Shown: positions 1-15,100 of the stretch, piece by piece
Layout: each line of letters starts with the position of its first letter
How positions within the stretch are numbered: the stretch's first letter is position 1
NCBI GenBank assembly: GCA_947172415.1
Contig: OX359196.1
Location: forward strand, 746,501 to 810,500
Direction of reading: 5' to 3'
Origin: Chondrosia reniformis
Taxonomy: Eukaryota; Porifera; Demospongiae; Chondrillida; Chondrillidae
Length of the DNA: 64,000 nt
Made by a program: the position numbers and the translations under genes
The notes under the pieces: generated by a model
The model's input: the letters and a program-made list of their open reading frames with translations, nothing else
Databases searched by the model: none
Told to the model about the DNA's origin: nothing

Positions 1-128
1 AATGAGGTCAGCTTGCTGGTGATATTTGTATGCGTAGGATTTAAGTTGAACAATTAGGCTATCTATTGAAGTTGAAATCTTCTCACAACAGTTGTGTTAA
101 TTCCACGTACTCACTCTCTGACCTGTAG

Positions 129-3100
129 GAGGAAGATGTATTCTGTGACCAAAATCCAGGGGTAAGTGATTTGCAATTCTTCTCAGCTCCAACTAATGCC
201 CATGTGGGTGGTATGCATTAGGCAGTATCAGGTGATACCCAAACTTCACCAATTCCCACAACCTATCACTATCGTTACTACATGCGTATGCATATATTTG
301 TCTCAACAAGCCAGTTTTATATACATGCATGCATGCCCTTGATCCTAATTACCCCTAGATGTGTCTCTCTGTCCATTTACTTATGTGTACATATTGCTAC
401 CACAACATTTAGAGATAAATGTGTTTGTTTGTTTAGAAAGTTATTTAAAAGCTCAATTTGAAAATTTAAGTTTTCCTTAACCTACACAAATATATTGAAA
501 ATATATTGTTCCGAGCAAGATTAGGGGGGTGGAACATATTGGTTAATAGCATTTATAGCTATCTCTAAGACCTTATCTCTTCAAACAGGTGTACTATAGT
601 TTTGATGCTGTGGCCAAACTCAGGAAGCTGTATATGGAAGTAATGATACCGGAATCAGAGCCCATACCAGCCACAGAATCAGGAACAACTGACAAAGCCA
701 AAGAGGAGAGAGGGAAGAAGGAGAAAGGTCTCGCTCTCTCTGCCACCAGGAAAGGTGCTGTATACAAGCCTGTACTGTATAAGTACATATATGATATACG
801 TATGACACTTCAGTTTACCTACGTATATAGCATAACATACATATACGTACATTAGAGTAGGAGAAGGAGAAAAATGAATATGTTTAGCTTATATGTCTGT
901 GCATATGTATGTACCTACATTATAGACATTAGTGTACCACAGAATGTATACAAGGACATTCTGGTGTTCATTCCACTGAATCCCATAAGTGTAAAACAGC
1001 CATATATCACACTCTACCTTATCTCACTTGGGATTATGTTCCTATTCAAGAACATTAAATTTATAAAAGTGTTCCTTTCTCTAACAAGATGACCTCATGA
1101 TATCCTAACCAAATGAATTCCCTCTCTTCCTATATGCAAATGTGATCATCTGTCTTGAGAATAATCACTATTTTATAGTGAAGGATTGAGAATCATTACT
1201 ATTTTATAATAGAATAAGGATTTCTTCTAACTGCGTCGAACTTATCTTTGGAAAAGGTCATCTTTTGACTTTGGGAGCGTCTAGAGATGCAGTTTTTTTG
1301 GTTCTTCTTTCTGCCAAACATTTCGACCCTGGAGGTATTTCTTGTAGTTAGTATAGGAGGGGAACATGAAGGGAGTATTGCTGTGGCAATTGTAGCTCAG
1401 TGGTAGAGCTGTCCTGGATTCTTTTGTGTTTTTCTTCTTTATGATGTTGTTATTGTTGCATGTGGTTTGATTATTATTCAAGTATACATACATACACACA
1501 TTCATCCATACATACGTATATACATGTATGTCTAATATTTAGACTTGCGGTTGTACAGTATATTCTGCAAACATTAATGTACAGTAGCTGACATACCCTT
1601 TATAAAGCATTGCATTCAAACAAATGATGTGTTTCTGTTGCTTCATTCAGATATCCCAGAGGCTATTGAGCCTATTCCAGAAGCCCCGCCCCCACAGCAG
1701 GATGTCCCAGATTGGGACCTGTCGTTGGATACATTGCAAGAGGTACGTATATATACATTGCCATGTGCCTTAGTGGATCTTGTAAAAGTTCCAAAAAGAG
1801 AAAGAACTCTTTCATTATGAATCCACCCCCTCCACACACCTCATTTTACCATATATGGTATTTAAATTTTACTGTAGAGAGTACCAGTTTTGTGTATATA
1901 GTCTACTTAATACTTGTTTATCTTCTAGCAAATTCTCTGCTACTTCAGCTTATAAACATGTTTATTTCTCTGTGAATCTATCCTCCATGTTTACATTCCC
2001 AGTGCAAGGTTTGGACTCCTTGTTTCATAGTACTTGTCCTAAAGCCCCTGTTGACACTGTAGATACCTCAAGGTCTATTCCCCTGGGATCTCAGGAGCAT
2101 GTGTATATACAATCTGTTACATTATGAATATTTTACAGCTTAGGGTATTTCAAAAAAAACAATGTGGTTTCTTATTGGTTGCCATGGTACCCTAATATAA
2201 TCTTGTGACAATGTTGTTTCCTACTGGTTGCCATGGTACCCTAATATTACAAAAAAACAATATTGTGACATTTTTGTTTTGAATATTTTCCAGTAGTATA
2301 AACCTGGCTTTGGGTAATCCATATTTGTAGTTTCCTTTAAGTTGCCACGACAACACATGGACTACAAACATGACTACACACTTGACCTATTTCCAATATA
2401 TGAATGCGAGAATAATACTGATTCTGTGAGGAAGTTATGCTGTTGTTGATGTTGTAATTTCCTCCTGGCCTCTTTGTTTGTGCGTCTGTGGATTTCCTCT
2501 CCACCTATTGGCAAATAACTATTGACAGATATTGCCTGAACTACTGCAGTTTTTTTAATTATATAGCAGCACACCTCATCAGTCTGGGATTGTGAAAGAT
2601 GTGAATTTTGGAGATTCTGTTGCTAAGAGAGGATATCAACTAATTATCACGTTTTATTATCTAATCCTTGACATCACACTGTGAGGAACTGCAACATCTC
2701 TAATTAGAGATTGGCAGGACCTTTAAACTGCTCATTATAGGCTCAATGCTCCCCACCCATGGTCCCTGGGGTAATTTTGTGAATAATTATAATTCTTCTC
2801 ATTGAGGCTTGTGATATCAGACAAAGTACATTGAATTGTTATTCCATGACTTGTCCTTTTCACATTGATATTCAAGGTCTGGTTGATTGTGGTACATGTA
2901 GTTCAGAATATCAACTAATCACTTTTAATTGTGTAATCTTTAACTTGTGACATCACACTGTGGGTGATGTTTACAAAGTGGAAGGAATTAGTTATTATCA
3001 GGACACTTACAAGATTAAGTGTTGTGAAGCCATATCTTTATACTGGTACATACATATTTGTACATATTTGTCATGCAGAGTTTGTAGTAATGAGGTCAAT

Positions 3101-6100
3101 AACAGCACAGCACTGACCTAATTATATGGTTTTACCAAATTGCCTTTTAGCAAGATGGCATGTATTCTCCGACAGTATGAGGTCCTTTTTTGAGAATTAG
3201 ATGAATAGAGCTGCATTGAGCATATTTGTACAGAGGGGATGTTAGTGGGTTTTGGTTCATAAGTAATAATAATAACAAGATCCAATTGTTATACAAGTAT
3301 CAGACAATTGAGAACATTTGGATGATAGTGGTTAATAATAACAATACAACAGCCTACATTCTAGTGTTACCAGGAATGAGTGATACATTGATTCTCGTTT
3401 CCTTCTCTTCTTGGAATACTGTTGTTTCAGCAGGGTGCAGGGTGCAGCCAGCCTAATGATCTACCATCGAAGCCTGATTTCCTACTCTTCTAACTCATTC
3501 ACCCTAATCATTCCAGTACTGTTCTTCTTGTTTCTATGACAACTGTATGTATGTATTCCCTATTACAATTTGATATAGACAACCTGACCATCATTCCCAA
3601 TTTATTGGGGTGCATTCTGACCTTTGACCTTTATGCTTTATATATTCCATGTAATTCCTCATCCTTATAAGGTCACTCACACTTGGGATTCTCCAGAGGT
3701 CCACTGGCTAATAGGATTAGTAAGTGCCAGGCATGACTTCTAGGTAGCAGGCCAGACACTGTCTGTAGCACTTTGGGGCCAAATGTTTTGACTAGAAACC
3801 ACAGTAATGAAAAGGTTGACTTCTGCTCCAATCCATGAAAAGGTCACCTAGGATTAATTGAGATAAAAAATTTAAGGATGACTCATCCTTGAATACCTCA
3901 CAGGTGTATAATCCCAAGAGGTCACTATTCCATGTATGAAATGGTAAGTGACATTGTAGCATTTACATAGTGATTGTGCTTGTGTGTAAAAGGTAATTGA
4001 AAGTCTTTAAATACACCCATATTTTCATTTAACTGATATTGTACTAAACAATTTACAGTTGTCCTATTTTTGTTGGCATTCATTTCATCAAATGTATTAT
4101 TACCAAATAGTACAGCAGACATCCACTTTTCACTCACAGACGTACATGTTAATATTTGACTGTGATCATAACAAATAGAGACTTGTAATTTTAAATGGTA
4201 GTTTGTTGCCAAACATATAAATATGGAATTGAATATTTGCCATAACAGAGATAATAATTCTGGGAAACTGTGTTCAAACATGTGGAGTTAAGTGACTAAA
4301 TTATTCTAAACATCACCAGTGTGCTAATTTGTATGTACACTCCACACTCCACCTTGAATGATTATAAACTCATTTAGGGTTGATAATAGGGCTCTGTTGG
4401 GAAACAGTTAACTCATATTTGTACCCAATTTTGATAAATGATATTCCAATTATTGCACAATGTATTGCATCAGTATCCCTGCAAAGTAATGTGAAAGAAT
4501 TCACAGAGATTAACCTTGTACAACTTCTAATCAATTAAGGGACAACCTTTGTCTTGACCCTGCAATGTATTATAGTAACTGCTATATCCTCTCAAGTACT
4601 CTTGACTAGTTATTGCCATAGGACACTCCATGTGATAACAGACAACAGTTTGTATCATCATGTACCTTTATAAATCAACTGATAAATTCAAATCAAACTA
4701 TTTAAATGAAAATGATATTTAAACTGACTGTCTTGGACATGATTTTGGATATTAGAACTGGGGGACACATTCAAGCCATTTTCCCCCTCATTATGGGTTT
4801 AAAACATAGTTGTGCTTGAAAAGTCAATCACTTACAAAGATATTTGTAAGATATGCACCACCTATTTCAGGCCTCACCAGGTGTAATTAATAATATTCAA
4901 AACATTCTTTTATCAGCACTGATGAAGTTGGAAATGTGTCTATCTTTTAAGTATGATTGTAAGTGATTGACCTGTTCATGCTCAGGTATATCTGAGCTAC
5001 AGTAGCATATCCCCATTGGAGGAATAGTACATAATCATCCGTATCATGCACATTTCAGTATTTCCCACAGGTCCGTCTTATAATTGAAACATTTATACAT
5101 CACTAGTGAAGTGCAAAACATTACAAAAAGTATAAATTACTTTCAATTTATTCCAATCAAGTACCCATTATGTTTTTATGTTTACCATATTGTGAGAATA
5201 TTGCGTTAAGGGATATTCCATTACCTAATTAACCTACATAGACTGAGATATAAATATTGAATCTATAAACACTGGTATTATTCTATTAGGCGGAAAATTA
5301 GTGTGTAAAGAACTGCTGTACCATTGATTGGTGGTGTGCAAATATGCTTGATATACGTACGTACATTATGTGTTGTTAGATATAGGTATAGGCCTTTCAC
5401 TCTAAGGAAGATGTAGCATGTTGAAAAATGGGCACTGGGGCCCAATACTCTTCACGATAACCAACAAACACCTTTTCTTTTCAAAACACTTGAATAATCT
5501 AGCGCACCATTGTATTCACAAATTGAACATTTTGACCCAAGATTTTCACCAGCATACTAATTTATACACATATCTGAGAGTGTCATTGGATCTGGCTTGT
5601 ACATGTAAATTATATGTAGAACCATAAGGTGTTCCATGACATACATATACAGTATCACATTGTTACTCATATAGTGTTCCATGTTCTATTTGTAGCCCCC
5701 TACATGCGCCTAATCGCTTGTCCTGATCGATTGGTGCATGCAACGGGTATTGATCTAATTGTAGCATTGACGAATAGGTCTTCCTGTTATTGAAAATGCT
5801 GGATAACAAGTAGATATCTCTTAGGCACCACCTCTGCCATTCACTGCATAGTGTGAAGATCCGCATGTCCAGTGCTGGCCTGCCCACCCTGAGTGTTTGT
5901 ATGTCCATTGAACTTTGGCACTTGTAGGTATCTGCACATGACACAGGACACATGGGCCCTCATGATCAGTGACTCAGAATCCTGTAATACATGGATTCAG
6001 TTACATGTGTATAGTGTGTTACTATTTTTAGATATGACGTATATATTCATGGAGGATTGCATCATGCTGGCCTTAGACCACACAAATGGCTGTACAAATG

Positions 6101-9100
6101 GCTGTGGGGAATTTAATCATGTCTTTTGGTAAAGCCATATTTGGAGGAAGGTTTCAGCTGAATCAGCAAAGTTCATTGCAACCTGTCAAATAATAATGTC
6201 CCCTTACCTCAAATGTGCATTACTTCAGCATTGGAGTAGAACCAAGCAATCAACAAGGATCATAAAATATTCCTTGGTGGACATTGTACTGTAGTCATTC
6301 TATATTGTTACTCTTACTGACTCTTATTAATTGGCTATTGGAAATACATGGATGGATATTTAATCTTTAATGATTATTGTAGTACGTGCGTATATGTGTA
6401 CTACTTTCAACTACCAGCTGTGTATACGTGTGATTTAGGATTACAGAGTATATACGTACCTGTAATGTACTGTAATTGATAGAGGGTCCTTATTTTAATA
6501 ATTTGTTGATGAACTCTTCACTATTTTGGAACTAGAGAATGTGTTTCAGCAATGCACACTTGAATGTGTGTGTTCCTTCTATTGTATGGAAGGACATTAA
6601 ATTGAAAGTAAACAAATTGATTAATAATTACAGAACAACATTCTCAGGAACCTGATCCCAGAGAGAGTGGGGTCATATTGTTGTCCCATTAACCTCTCTA
6701 CTCCCCAAGGTTTATCTAATTAGGACTTTCTACTCCTAGCACAAGCTTCTATTTCCTTGTTAGTCTAAATAGAGAAGAGAATGAATGGTGTCCGCTTTTA
6801 GACTTTGTCGCCATCAATAAATTGGGGCGGTGCATAGGACATAGAAGCACAATGTCAAATTTGCATAAAGTGTAAATGCTACACTTTCATCTTTAACCAT
6901 AGACCATATCAGTTTCGCAATTCAATAGCAGGTCTGTTATATTTTATAGTGTCAGTTTGTGGAATGTGTCTTAATATCATATTTGAATATTGATTCACAC
7001 TCATGTTCCCTGAGAGAACCGCAATGTGTTAATGGATCCTCAACCACTTCCGCTCATTAGCTCAATGTTCTCCTCAGGAGACATGAGTGGCCAGGGTCAA
7101 TCTAGTTCCTAACGTTTCTCACTTTTCATGGCAATTACATGCCTTATTTGACTGTCATTGTTAACAAGATTAACTCATTTGCTTTTTCCATTGTGTCTAA
7201 GAAGCATTTTAATTATTTGTATGTAGCCATGCCAGACTGTTTTGTTAGCATTGTTTCTAAATTGATATCTTTTGACAGTATTTACAGAAAGCTCATTAAT
7301 ATAGAGTATTTAAGTAAAAGGTTAATGTTATGTAGCTAGACCAATTAACCTCCTTGTGAGTTAAGTATACTAATTCTAGTCTAGGGCATTCAACCTCATA
7401 CAATTGTGAATCCTAGGCTCTTATGTAGTGTATTGGGATAGTTAAGTCTTGATAAACAAAAATATTCACTGGAAGATATTACGCCAAACCAGCCAAGTGA
7501 CCGAAGTCTAATCTTAGCTGGGGGACCAAAGTCCTATTAAAAATGGCCACCAGTGATCCACAGCTCAATTAACTCCCTTTTTCATAGTTAAGTCTTGATG
7601 TTAAACTCTGATTGGTTATTTAAGGTATGCTATTGTCCCTGTTCACACTTATACAAGCAAGTCCTTGATCCCTTGTAAGAGACAAGTAACATTGGATAAT
7701 ACTATCAGCTAGTTATATAATCATGTACATACGTACATACATATCCTGACTGTGATCCAGTGTCTTGTAAGAGCCAAGTAGCATTGCATAATACTATCAG
7801 CTAGTTATATAATCACGTACATACGTACATACATATCCTGACTGTGATCCAGTGTCTTGTAAGAGCCAAGTAGCATTGCATAATACTATCAGCTAGTTAT
7901 ATAATCACGTACATACGTACATACAATCATGTACATACATACATACATAGCTAGTCTACTAGTTGCCATTGCTAAGTGGGAGTAGGCTAATGTTTACAGC
8001 TGGTCACCTCCGTCTTGTAGCGTTGGATGGACTACTCCACCCACGGGGGGTGGGTGGGTGGTGCTGACTTGGAGGAGATCCTTGTTTGACATATACAATG
8101 TTGTAGTCAACTTAGGTTGAATCCACTTTCAATATTTTTTGTTTATTTCGAATTGTAGGGGAATGTAATGAACTAATTTAAAGTCACACTTTGACATCTT
8201 ACTAAATCCATGTTGGTTCATTAGGGATTCAAATTAAGTTGACTACACTCTAGTGTGGAGAAAATATTATTCTGGGAGAAGAGAACCAAGTTTGAAAGAG
8301 TGTTTGGTGTGAACTGATATTATTTGCAAGGACTATGTACTCTGCATTAATCCCCAACTAAGATATGAATGCAATGTGTGAATGTGTACATATTAGGATG
8401 TGGTTGAGATAGTAGTCATGTTCTATCACACAACTCAGATGGAGCTGATGCAAGCTTTCAGATAATTGCTTCATCACTATTTTACTTGTGATTACTACTC
8501 CATCTAGTAGTTCAAATTTCACTGCTTCCTTTGAAATGTAATTAATAAACTTATTGAACCAGAATAGGATGTTTTGACCAAACAGCAATGCCCTTCATTA
8601 ATGAAATTCATTGTTATTTTAACAGTTTCCTCCAACCAGAAAATTGGAATTCAGGATATTGCCTAATAAAAAATATACTTGATCCATCAAATTTGGCAAT
8701 TCATACAAGTTTCTCCTTTGAAATCAGTTTGCTTATAAAAGTATAAAGTGTCATTTCTGTATGTCCTACTGTACCAATATCTACTAATGTCCATAGTACC
8801 ATTTCCTTTTTCAGCCATCCCTACTAATGTATGTTACAGTTACTGAGTTAATTTGCTCTATATGGATTACAACGTGTATTGTTCTAGTTGTTCATATTTG
8901 GAGATGTTCAAGTATTTATGATAATTCCAGATGCTCGCAAGCTGTGACTTCAGTTTTCCTACAAGGGGAGCACCTTACATAAAAGTCTACTGCAGACAAA
9001 TCTTATTTGTAGTGGCTCTGGCTACATCCTACATTTCCAGCCAGTCAAAGTATCACTGAAACTAACAAGACATATACCTTCCCAAAACCTGGATGCCATT

Positions 9101-12100
9101 CCATATATGGGCATGATATAAATGGTTGCCTCTTAGGTCACTACTTAGCTTCTTCTGTGATCTGTCTCTATGACTATTGACCATCACCTACTCAGGCACT
9201 GCTACCCTCCCAGATTTGTGGTTAAGACAATTTATCTGGCTTGCTGAACACTGGTAATGCTTCACTTCTTACCTTCCAACCACCACAGAGCCCACAAACC
9301 ACTAAATCAGCAACTAATTGGGAAGTAGTTATATTTGGGAGTGTTTAAACATGAGTCCTACTACATACTAATTTACGTACATTTCGTACATATGTACATG
9401 TATGTATGCATACAAATACCCATAAATGTCAGAATATCGTAAAATAGTAATCAAACTCTTTTTCTCCTTAACTATGAGTCAAATGTACCTTTGGTACTCA
9501 ATTATATATCTTAATAGTTAATGTAGGCATGTGTAAGGTAATCTAGACTATGTACGCATGTGTGTGTTGGAAGATTGTGATAACTGACTTGTAAGAATGT
9601 TGTACTTGATTAATTTTGAAACTGGAATATGCCTCTATATAGCACTCCCGTGTATGTACGTATGTATGTATACTTGTACAAACATTGATGATCTTGAGAA
9701 TGAAAAATGTAATACATTACAATCAAGTTACCAGCTAATTACAAGTGTAATGTTATCTTTTTTAAAACATGAATACTTGAACTTCATTACCCATATATGT
9801 GGATCATTTGTTTGATTAATTGATAAAATGGACGTAACCATCTGGTAGATGAGTAATTGGCAATATTTAGCTGAAAAGAGATTATATTGAATAGAGATGA
9901 ATGAAAATGTTATTGTGACTGGAAGTCCTTTACTGACTAAATGTATGTGTTTATGTAACTACTGACTATGAACAATAACTATCTAATGTAAAGAGCACCA
10001 TACTGCCTAGCAACAGGAGAAGAATAAATTAATAAGAGGGTTAACCCCTCCCCATTCTCTGTGTCCCACTTGTGATTTCCTTCTCACAGAATCATACCTA
10101 ATAAGGAATTAAGTGCTATCTGAATCTGTTTGTTTTTACAGTTACTGATGGACATTGAAGATGATTTGTCAAGGGAAGAGAAGCTCGGGAGAATGAATGA
10201 GATTGTTGGACTGATGTCCTTCCCACCCAGCCAGAAATTAGCCACCACGCCATATTCTGTCATGTGAGTTTTAAGGTATACAGACACACCCACTCCAGCC
10301 CACTCTATCCTATTCCCAGAAAGGCACATTGGAAAATATCAAAATGTGTTAACACCTTCTCAAAGGAATTCATTAGTACCTTCTCACTGGAGCTACACAG
10401 ACTGGCTTACCTGTGATGTTTGCTGGGTTAAGGTTTAATTGAGAGATTCTATAGGCATTCCTAACTGAGAGATGCTATAGACAATCATAACTGAGAGATG
10501 CTATAGGCAATCATAACTGAGAGATGCTATAGGCAATCATAACTGAGAGATGCTAGAGGCAATCATAACTGAGAGATGCTATAGGCAATTGTAACTATGT
10601 ACTGCACCACAATTGATAGAGTTTCACGTAGTATGCTAACCAAATTCTCATATGTTTCACTTTGAATAGCTCACACCACTCAAAGTTCAGTACCTTTTGA
10701 ATAGTTGTGTCGCGCTAATAGCAAAGTAATCGCCATGTTATGCAGAAGTCTACTGGCCGTATTCCTTTGATGTCAAGCCTCTTGTTTGGTTGATGTTACT
10801 CTTTGGTCTCCATTATATATAGTATATAGCAATAATATCTGTTATTCCTACATATACATGTTAATAGTTACCTACAAGAGTGTTAAATCCTCGTTGATAA
10901 ATCATATTCTAATTTTTATTTTGCATATTTCCTCTTTATCTACAGCCGATATTACAGTATTACTCTGAATGTTAAAATCAATTTGTCTTGTACATGTTGT
11001 TCCTTCCCTCTCTAAATTAACTTCCTTGTTGACAGTCCATTTGTTTATCTACGCTGTACATACTATACACATGAGTGTGTTTAGGTGCTATAGATCTACA
11101 GAATGCAATCCTAGACACCTAATCTCAACATGTTTGTTTGACACCTCTGAATGCTAACTTTCTCTTCTAAGATGGCATATACCTCGTTGTCACAACTAAT
11201 TGAAACCAAATTCCAATAGAAAAAAATCTATTTTTATTTCTCCCCTTCTCCTGACTGATACTATATATATCACATCCAAATTTGCTATACATACATATAA
11301 TCATATGTGAATGTGAATGTGAATGTATTCAGAGTCTAAAAATGCAGTAGTTTTCTGCAAATAGGGATGCATGAATAATACATGGTGGCCCTATGAGATC
11401 TGTCAGTTTTGTACCATATTCATTATGTATAACACTTAGAGAATTACAGCAAATCATCATTTAAAGACTCTTTTGCCAAAGTGTGAAACTTGTTCACTCC
11501 CTCTATTCAGTTACAAGTTGCTGAGTCGCATGATTGATCAAGTGGAGGTTTACAGTGCTCTGCAAAGACGTGTACTCGGGCTGCCAGTAAAGCAGTTTAC
11601 AAGTGACACGCCCCGGCCAGCCACACCCCCAGAAGAGACAGCTGTATCCGGTAAGGTGACACACTATTATCACTCACCAGTTATGGTTATGATCATATTG
11701 CAGCTACATACTTTGTGATGTTACAAGTAACAGCTGTTACCTAGGGCATGTGTATATTTGTATGTGGAATGCCTGTAAAAGGATAATATAATTTGTTCTC
11801 CTGTACCTATGACATTATTAAAGCACGGAGATTTGCAGTGTATCTATTCCTAAGGGCTTGAGAGTGTTGTCATAGGAGAATACAATGATACCATGAGAGA
11901 GATACCTAGCAACTATAATCATCTGATCTAGCAACTAAAATCATCGTCTTTAGCAGCTGTTAATTGGAGTAAATAAACCCTGCATTCATGAAGTGTGACA
12001 TAATCATCTCCTTTTGGCCACATTAATGGCATAGTATAGAATGACTTCAACAAATTTCTGAAGGGAAATTCTTTGATCAAAGCTCCCTTATGTAAACAAT

Positions 12101-15100
12101 TTGTTTAATAATGTCATCAGTTCTTTTTTGTATGGTTGACATAGAAACACAATCACTAATCATTGTTTATTGTATACTCTTTTGGTAACTGAACAAGAAT
12201 TCTTGTCAAACAGGTGAAAATAGTAGATACACAGCAAATCTATTAGCTGAGGTGAAATCATGATGATTTGTTATATTGTTCTTAACTTTATTCCTTAAGA
12301 GGTCTGCTATGCCAGATTTGATAATCTGACCATTGAGATAAGGTTTTCAACTTCAGTTCCTTCCATTGACAAGGCACAAATTGGCTTCTTCATACCAATG
12401 TTCAGTAGAGCCTGTAATTTACCTTCCATGTTAATGACCATTTCTTTAATAGTTTGTTGGCTCAGTTGTGCCTAATTTCTGGTCACCTGGTGCTGTAATA
12501 GGACTAGCTGTCATGTATACAGTTACCTTGAGTGGGAAGAGTCACATTTCGACACATGTGACCATTTAGATCACATGGACAAACAGAGGAACACACTGTA
12601 TGTGTCTGAATAACAATCCATCCTTCAAGTGGACAAATATGGTGTGCTGGCATTCCTGTCTCTAATCTTCTTGTTACAAGTCCAAGTCTTATACGTATGA
12701 TTTACATACGTAGATTCAAACTATCACTAGCCAAATGAAACAGATTTTCATCCAACGTTTCGGTAGCAATTTCAGCTACCTTCATCGGGGATTAATGACA
12801 ATTAATACGTATACGTGCATATACTGTAATTGTGCTAAGGATGACTGGAATAGAGTAATTTAGATGTACGTATGTAGTATTGTAATGTACCCACTATAGG
12901 TGTACGTATAGTACATGGGTGTGATTATGTGTCTGTAGTTCAAAGTGGAAAGAAGAAGACAAGTAAAGACCAGGGTAAAGGAAAGTTGGCAGCACCAACT
13001 GGCAAGAAGTCTTCTTCATCAAACATTAAAGAAGAGGTAAATATGGACTGATCTTTTGTGAATCCTTGCACTATGCATTCCTTCCTCTCCCAAGCCATCC
13101 ATACACAGATTTCTGTGATTATTACATTTTTGGCTTACAGATGTTAATGGGGCAAGGACTGTAAAAATTTGTGAGCAGAATATGATCGTCTAGCAGCCTA
13201 TTGCTGCTAAATTCCATAGTGACCTCAGCTCCACACTATATTGTGTGCTATTGTGTGACAGGTATTGGCTCTAAATGGCACCATCAAACCTACACCAACT
13301 ACAACTGTGGGCTTGCCTATTGGAAATTTATGCTTTCCAAGAATTCAAAGGAATGTAGGCTTTGATCAGTTGGTACCAGCAATAGGACTGCATCCAAAGT
13401 TGATATCATTAGTTTAGTTACAAGATGAATCTGATTGTTTGTTTGATGGTATTTGATCTGCAACTAAACACACTATTACTGAGCCATCCATTACCTTCTA
13501 ATGCATTAACACATGAATGTTTGGCCAGACCATATATCACCATTGTATTGGACTGTCAATAGTTCTGGTTAATTGAACAAACAATAAGAACTTGGTCAAA
13601 CCTACATTTATTTAGTTACTCCAATCATTACCATTTTACACTGTAGAAATGTTTGTGCGTACATGAAAACATGTTTTTTATTTTGCTTAAAATTAGCCTG
13701 TATCTAACCATACCAGTCCTATGTATTCCCTATGATTGGTGTGGTTAGAGTAAATCTCTTCCATTTACTGCATCTCAAACACTTTAGAAGAAGACAAAGA
13801 AAACACGTCAGAATACCACTCCTTCTCCAGGAGTGAAGGCAGAGTCACATCAGGTTAGTGCACTATCTGCATCCATTACCATACAAAAGCATGTGGTATG
13901 TACGTTTATTAGGAAATGATTGTGTATATCCATTTCAATTGTATATATACAAAAATTCATTTTTTCATGAATGCTATGGTACCTATTACAGAATTCTAAT
14001 GTTGTCATAATTTAACACCTACTAAGTGTTTCTTTGCACATATTAAGTGTATATGGATGCTGAAACTGATCCCTACTTCCATACTTCCTTAGTAAGATGC
14101 ACACAGAAGCCCTGTGTTACCATGCATAACTGGCTTACTAAGCAGAGATTGGGAACACTTAGTATGGAGCAAATACTGTGCTGAAGCCTTAGAAAGTAGT
14201 TGAAGCTGTCTACAGTCATGCTTTGCATCATCTAAATTGATGGTGCCATCCTGGTTTCCCTGTAACACCCCTCCTGATAATTTACAAAATGCAGAGAAGT
14301 GTGCTTAATTGGTCAGCGTATGAATATTATGTTAATTATCTGTTCATAAACAGTGAATAAAAGATCATTGATAGGGTCACTTGAAGGCCTTTATTCCTCG
14401 GATATTCTTAGCTATGCTTGACAGTGAATCAGTATGAACCAGTTATACAGTCCTTGACCCATCCTCTTACCAAGCACTTAATAGTGGTACAACTTACGTA
14501 GGTTAACATCATTTATTTATTCTAAGGTTGTAAGGTGAATCTAAGTGGTTGTTTGAAGGTATTTGACCTTCAACACACCTTTCCTTAGAAATTTGCTACT
14601 TTAGCATGTATTCTATCCATGAGTATGTCTGCACTCTCTTCTGCACCTGTAGTGGTTGCTATGATATATATTTATTTTATTACTTGGTTCAATGCTTGGG
14701 TTCCGTGTCTTCTATTGTCTGACTGTACCCAGCAGGCCCACGACAAAAACACCTACATACATTGCACATTGTACACATACACATGTACACGTACTTGTGT
14801 ATAGATTAAGAGGTGTTTGTTACACAGTACATGAACCTAGTTCCTCCTTCTACTAGATTTCCACTTTTATGTAACTGCTAACATGTAATCAACATACCTT
14901 TCTATTCATGCAACATCTCTTGGTTACTTGGTTATTTTCATGTTTCTACAAGTAATGGTCAATGGTCTGTTTACAAACAGTCCCTTTTGTATAGCTCTGC
15001 ATCATATTGTTTGTCAATAGTGGCGATTTAACTCGTATACTTATCGCTATCAGTGATATATGTACGTATTTCATGATAGGATGGAACACAGTATTCAATG

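Noticed and set aside
1643-2127. Overlapping short frames around exon 1651-1742
   Set aside because: Only the frame DIPEAIEPIPEA, flanked by AG and GT in agreeing phase, is supported. The others read into intron sequence.
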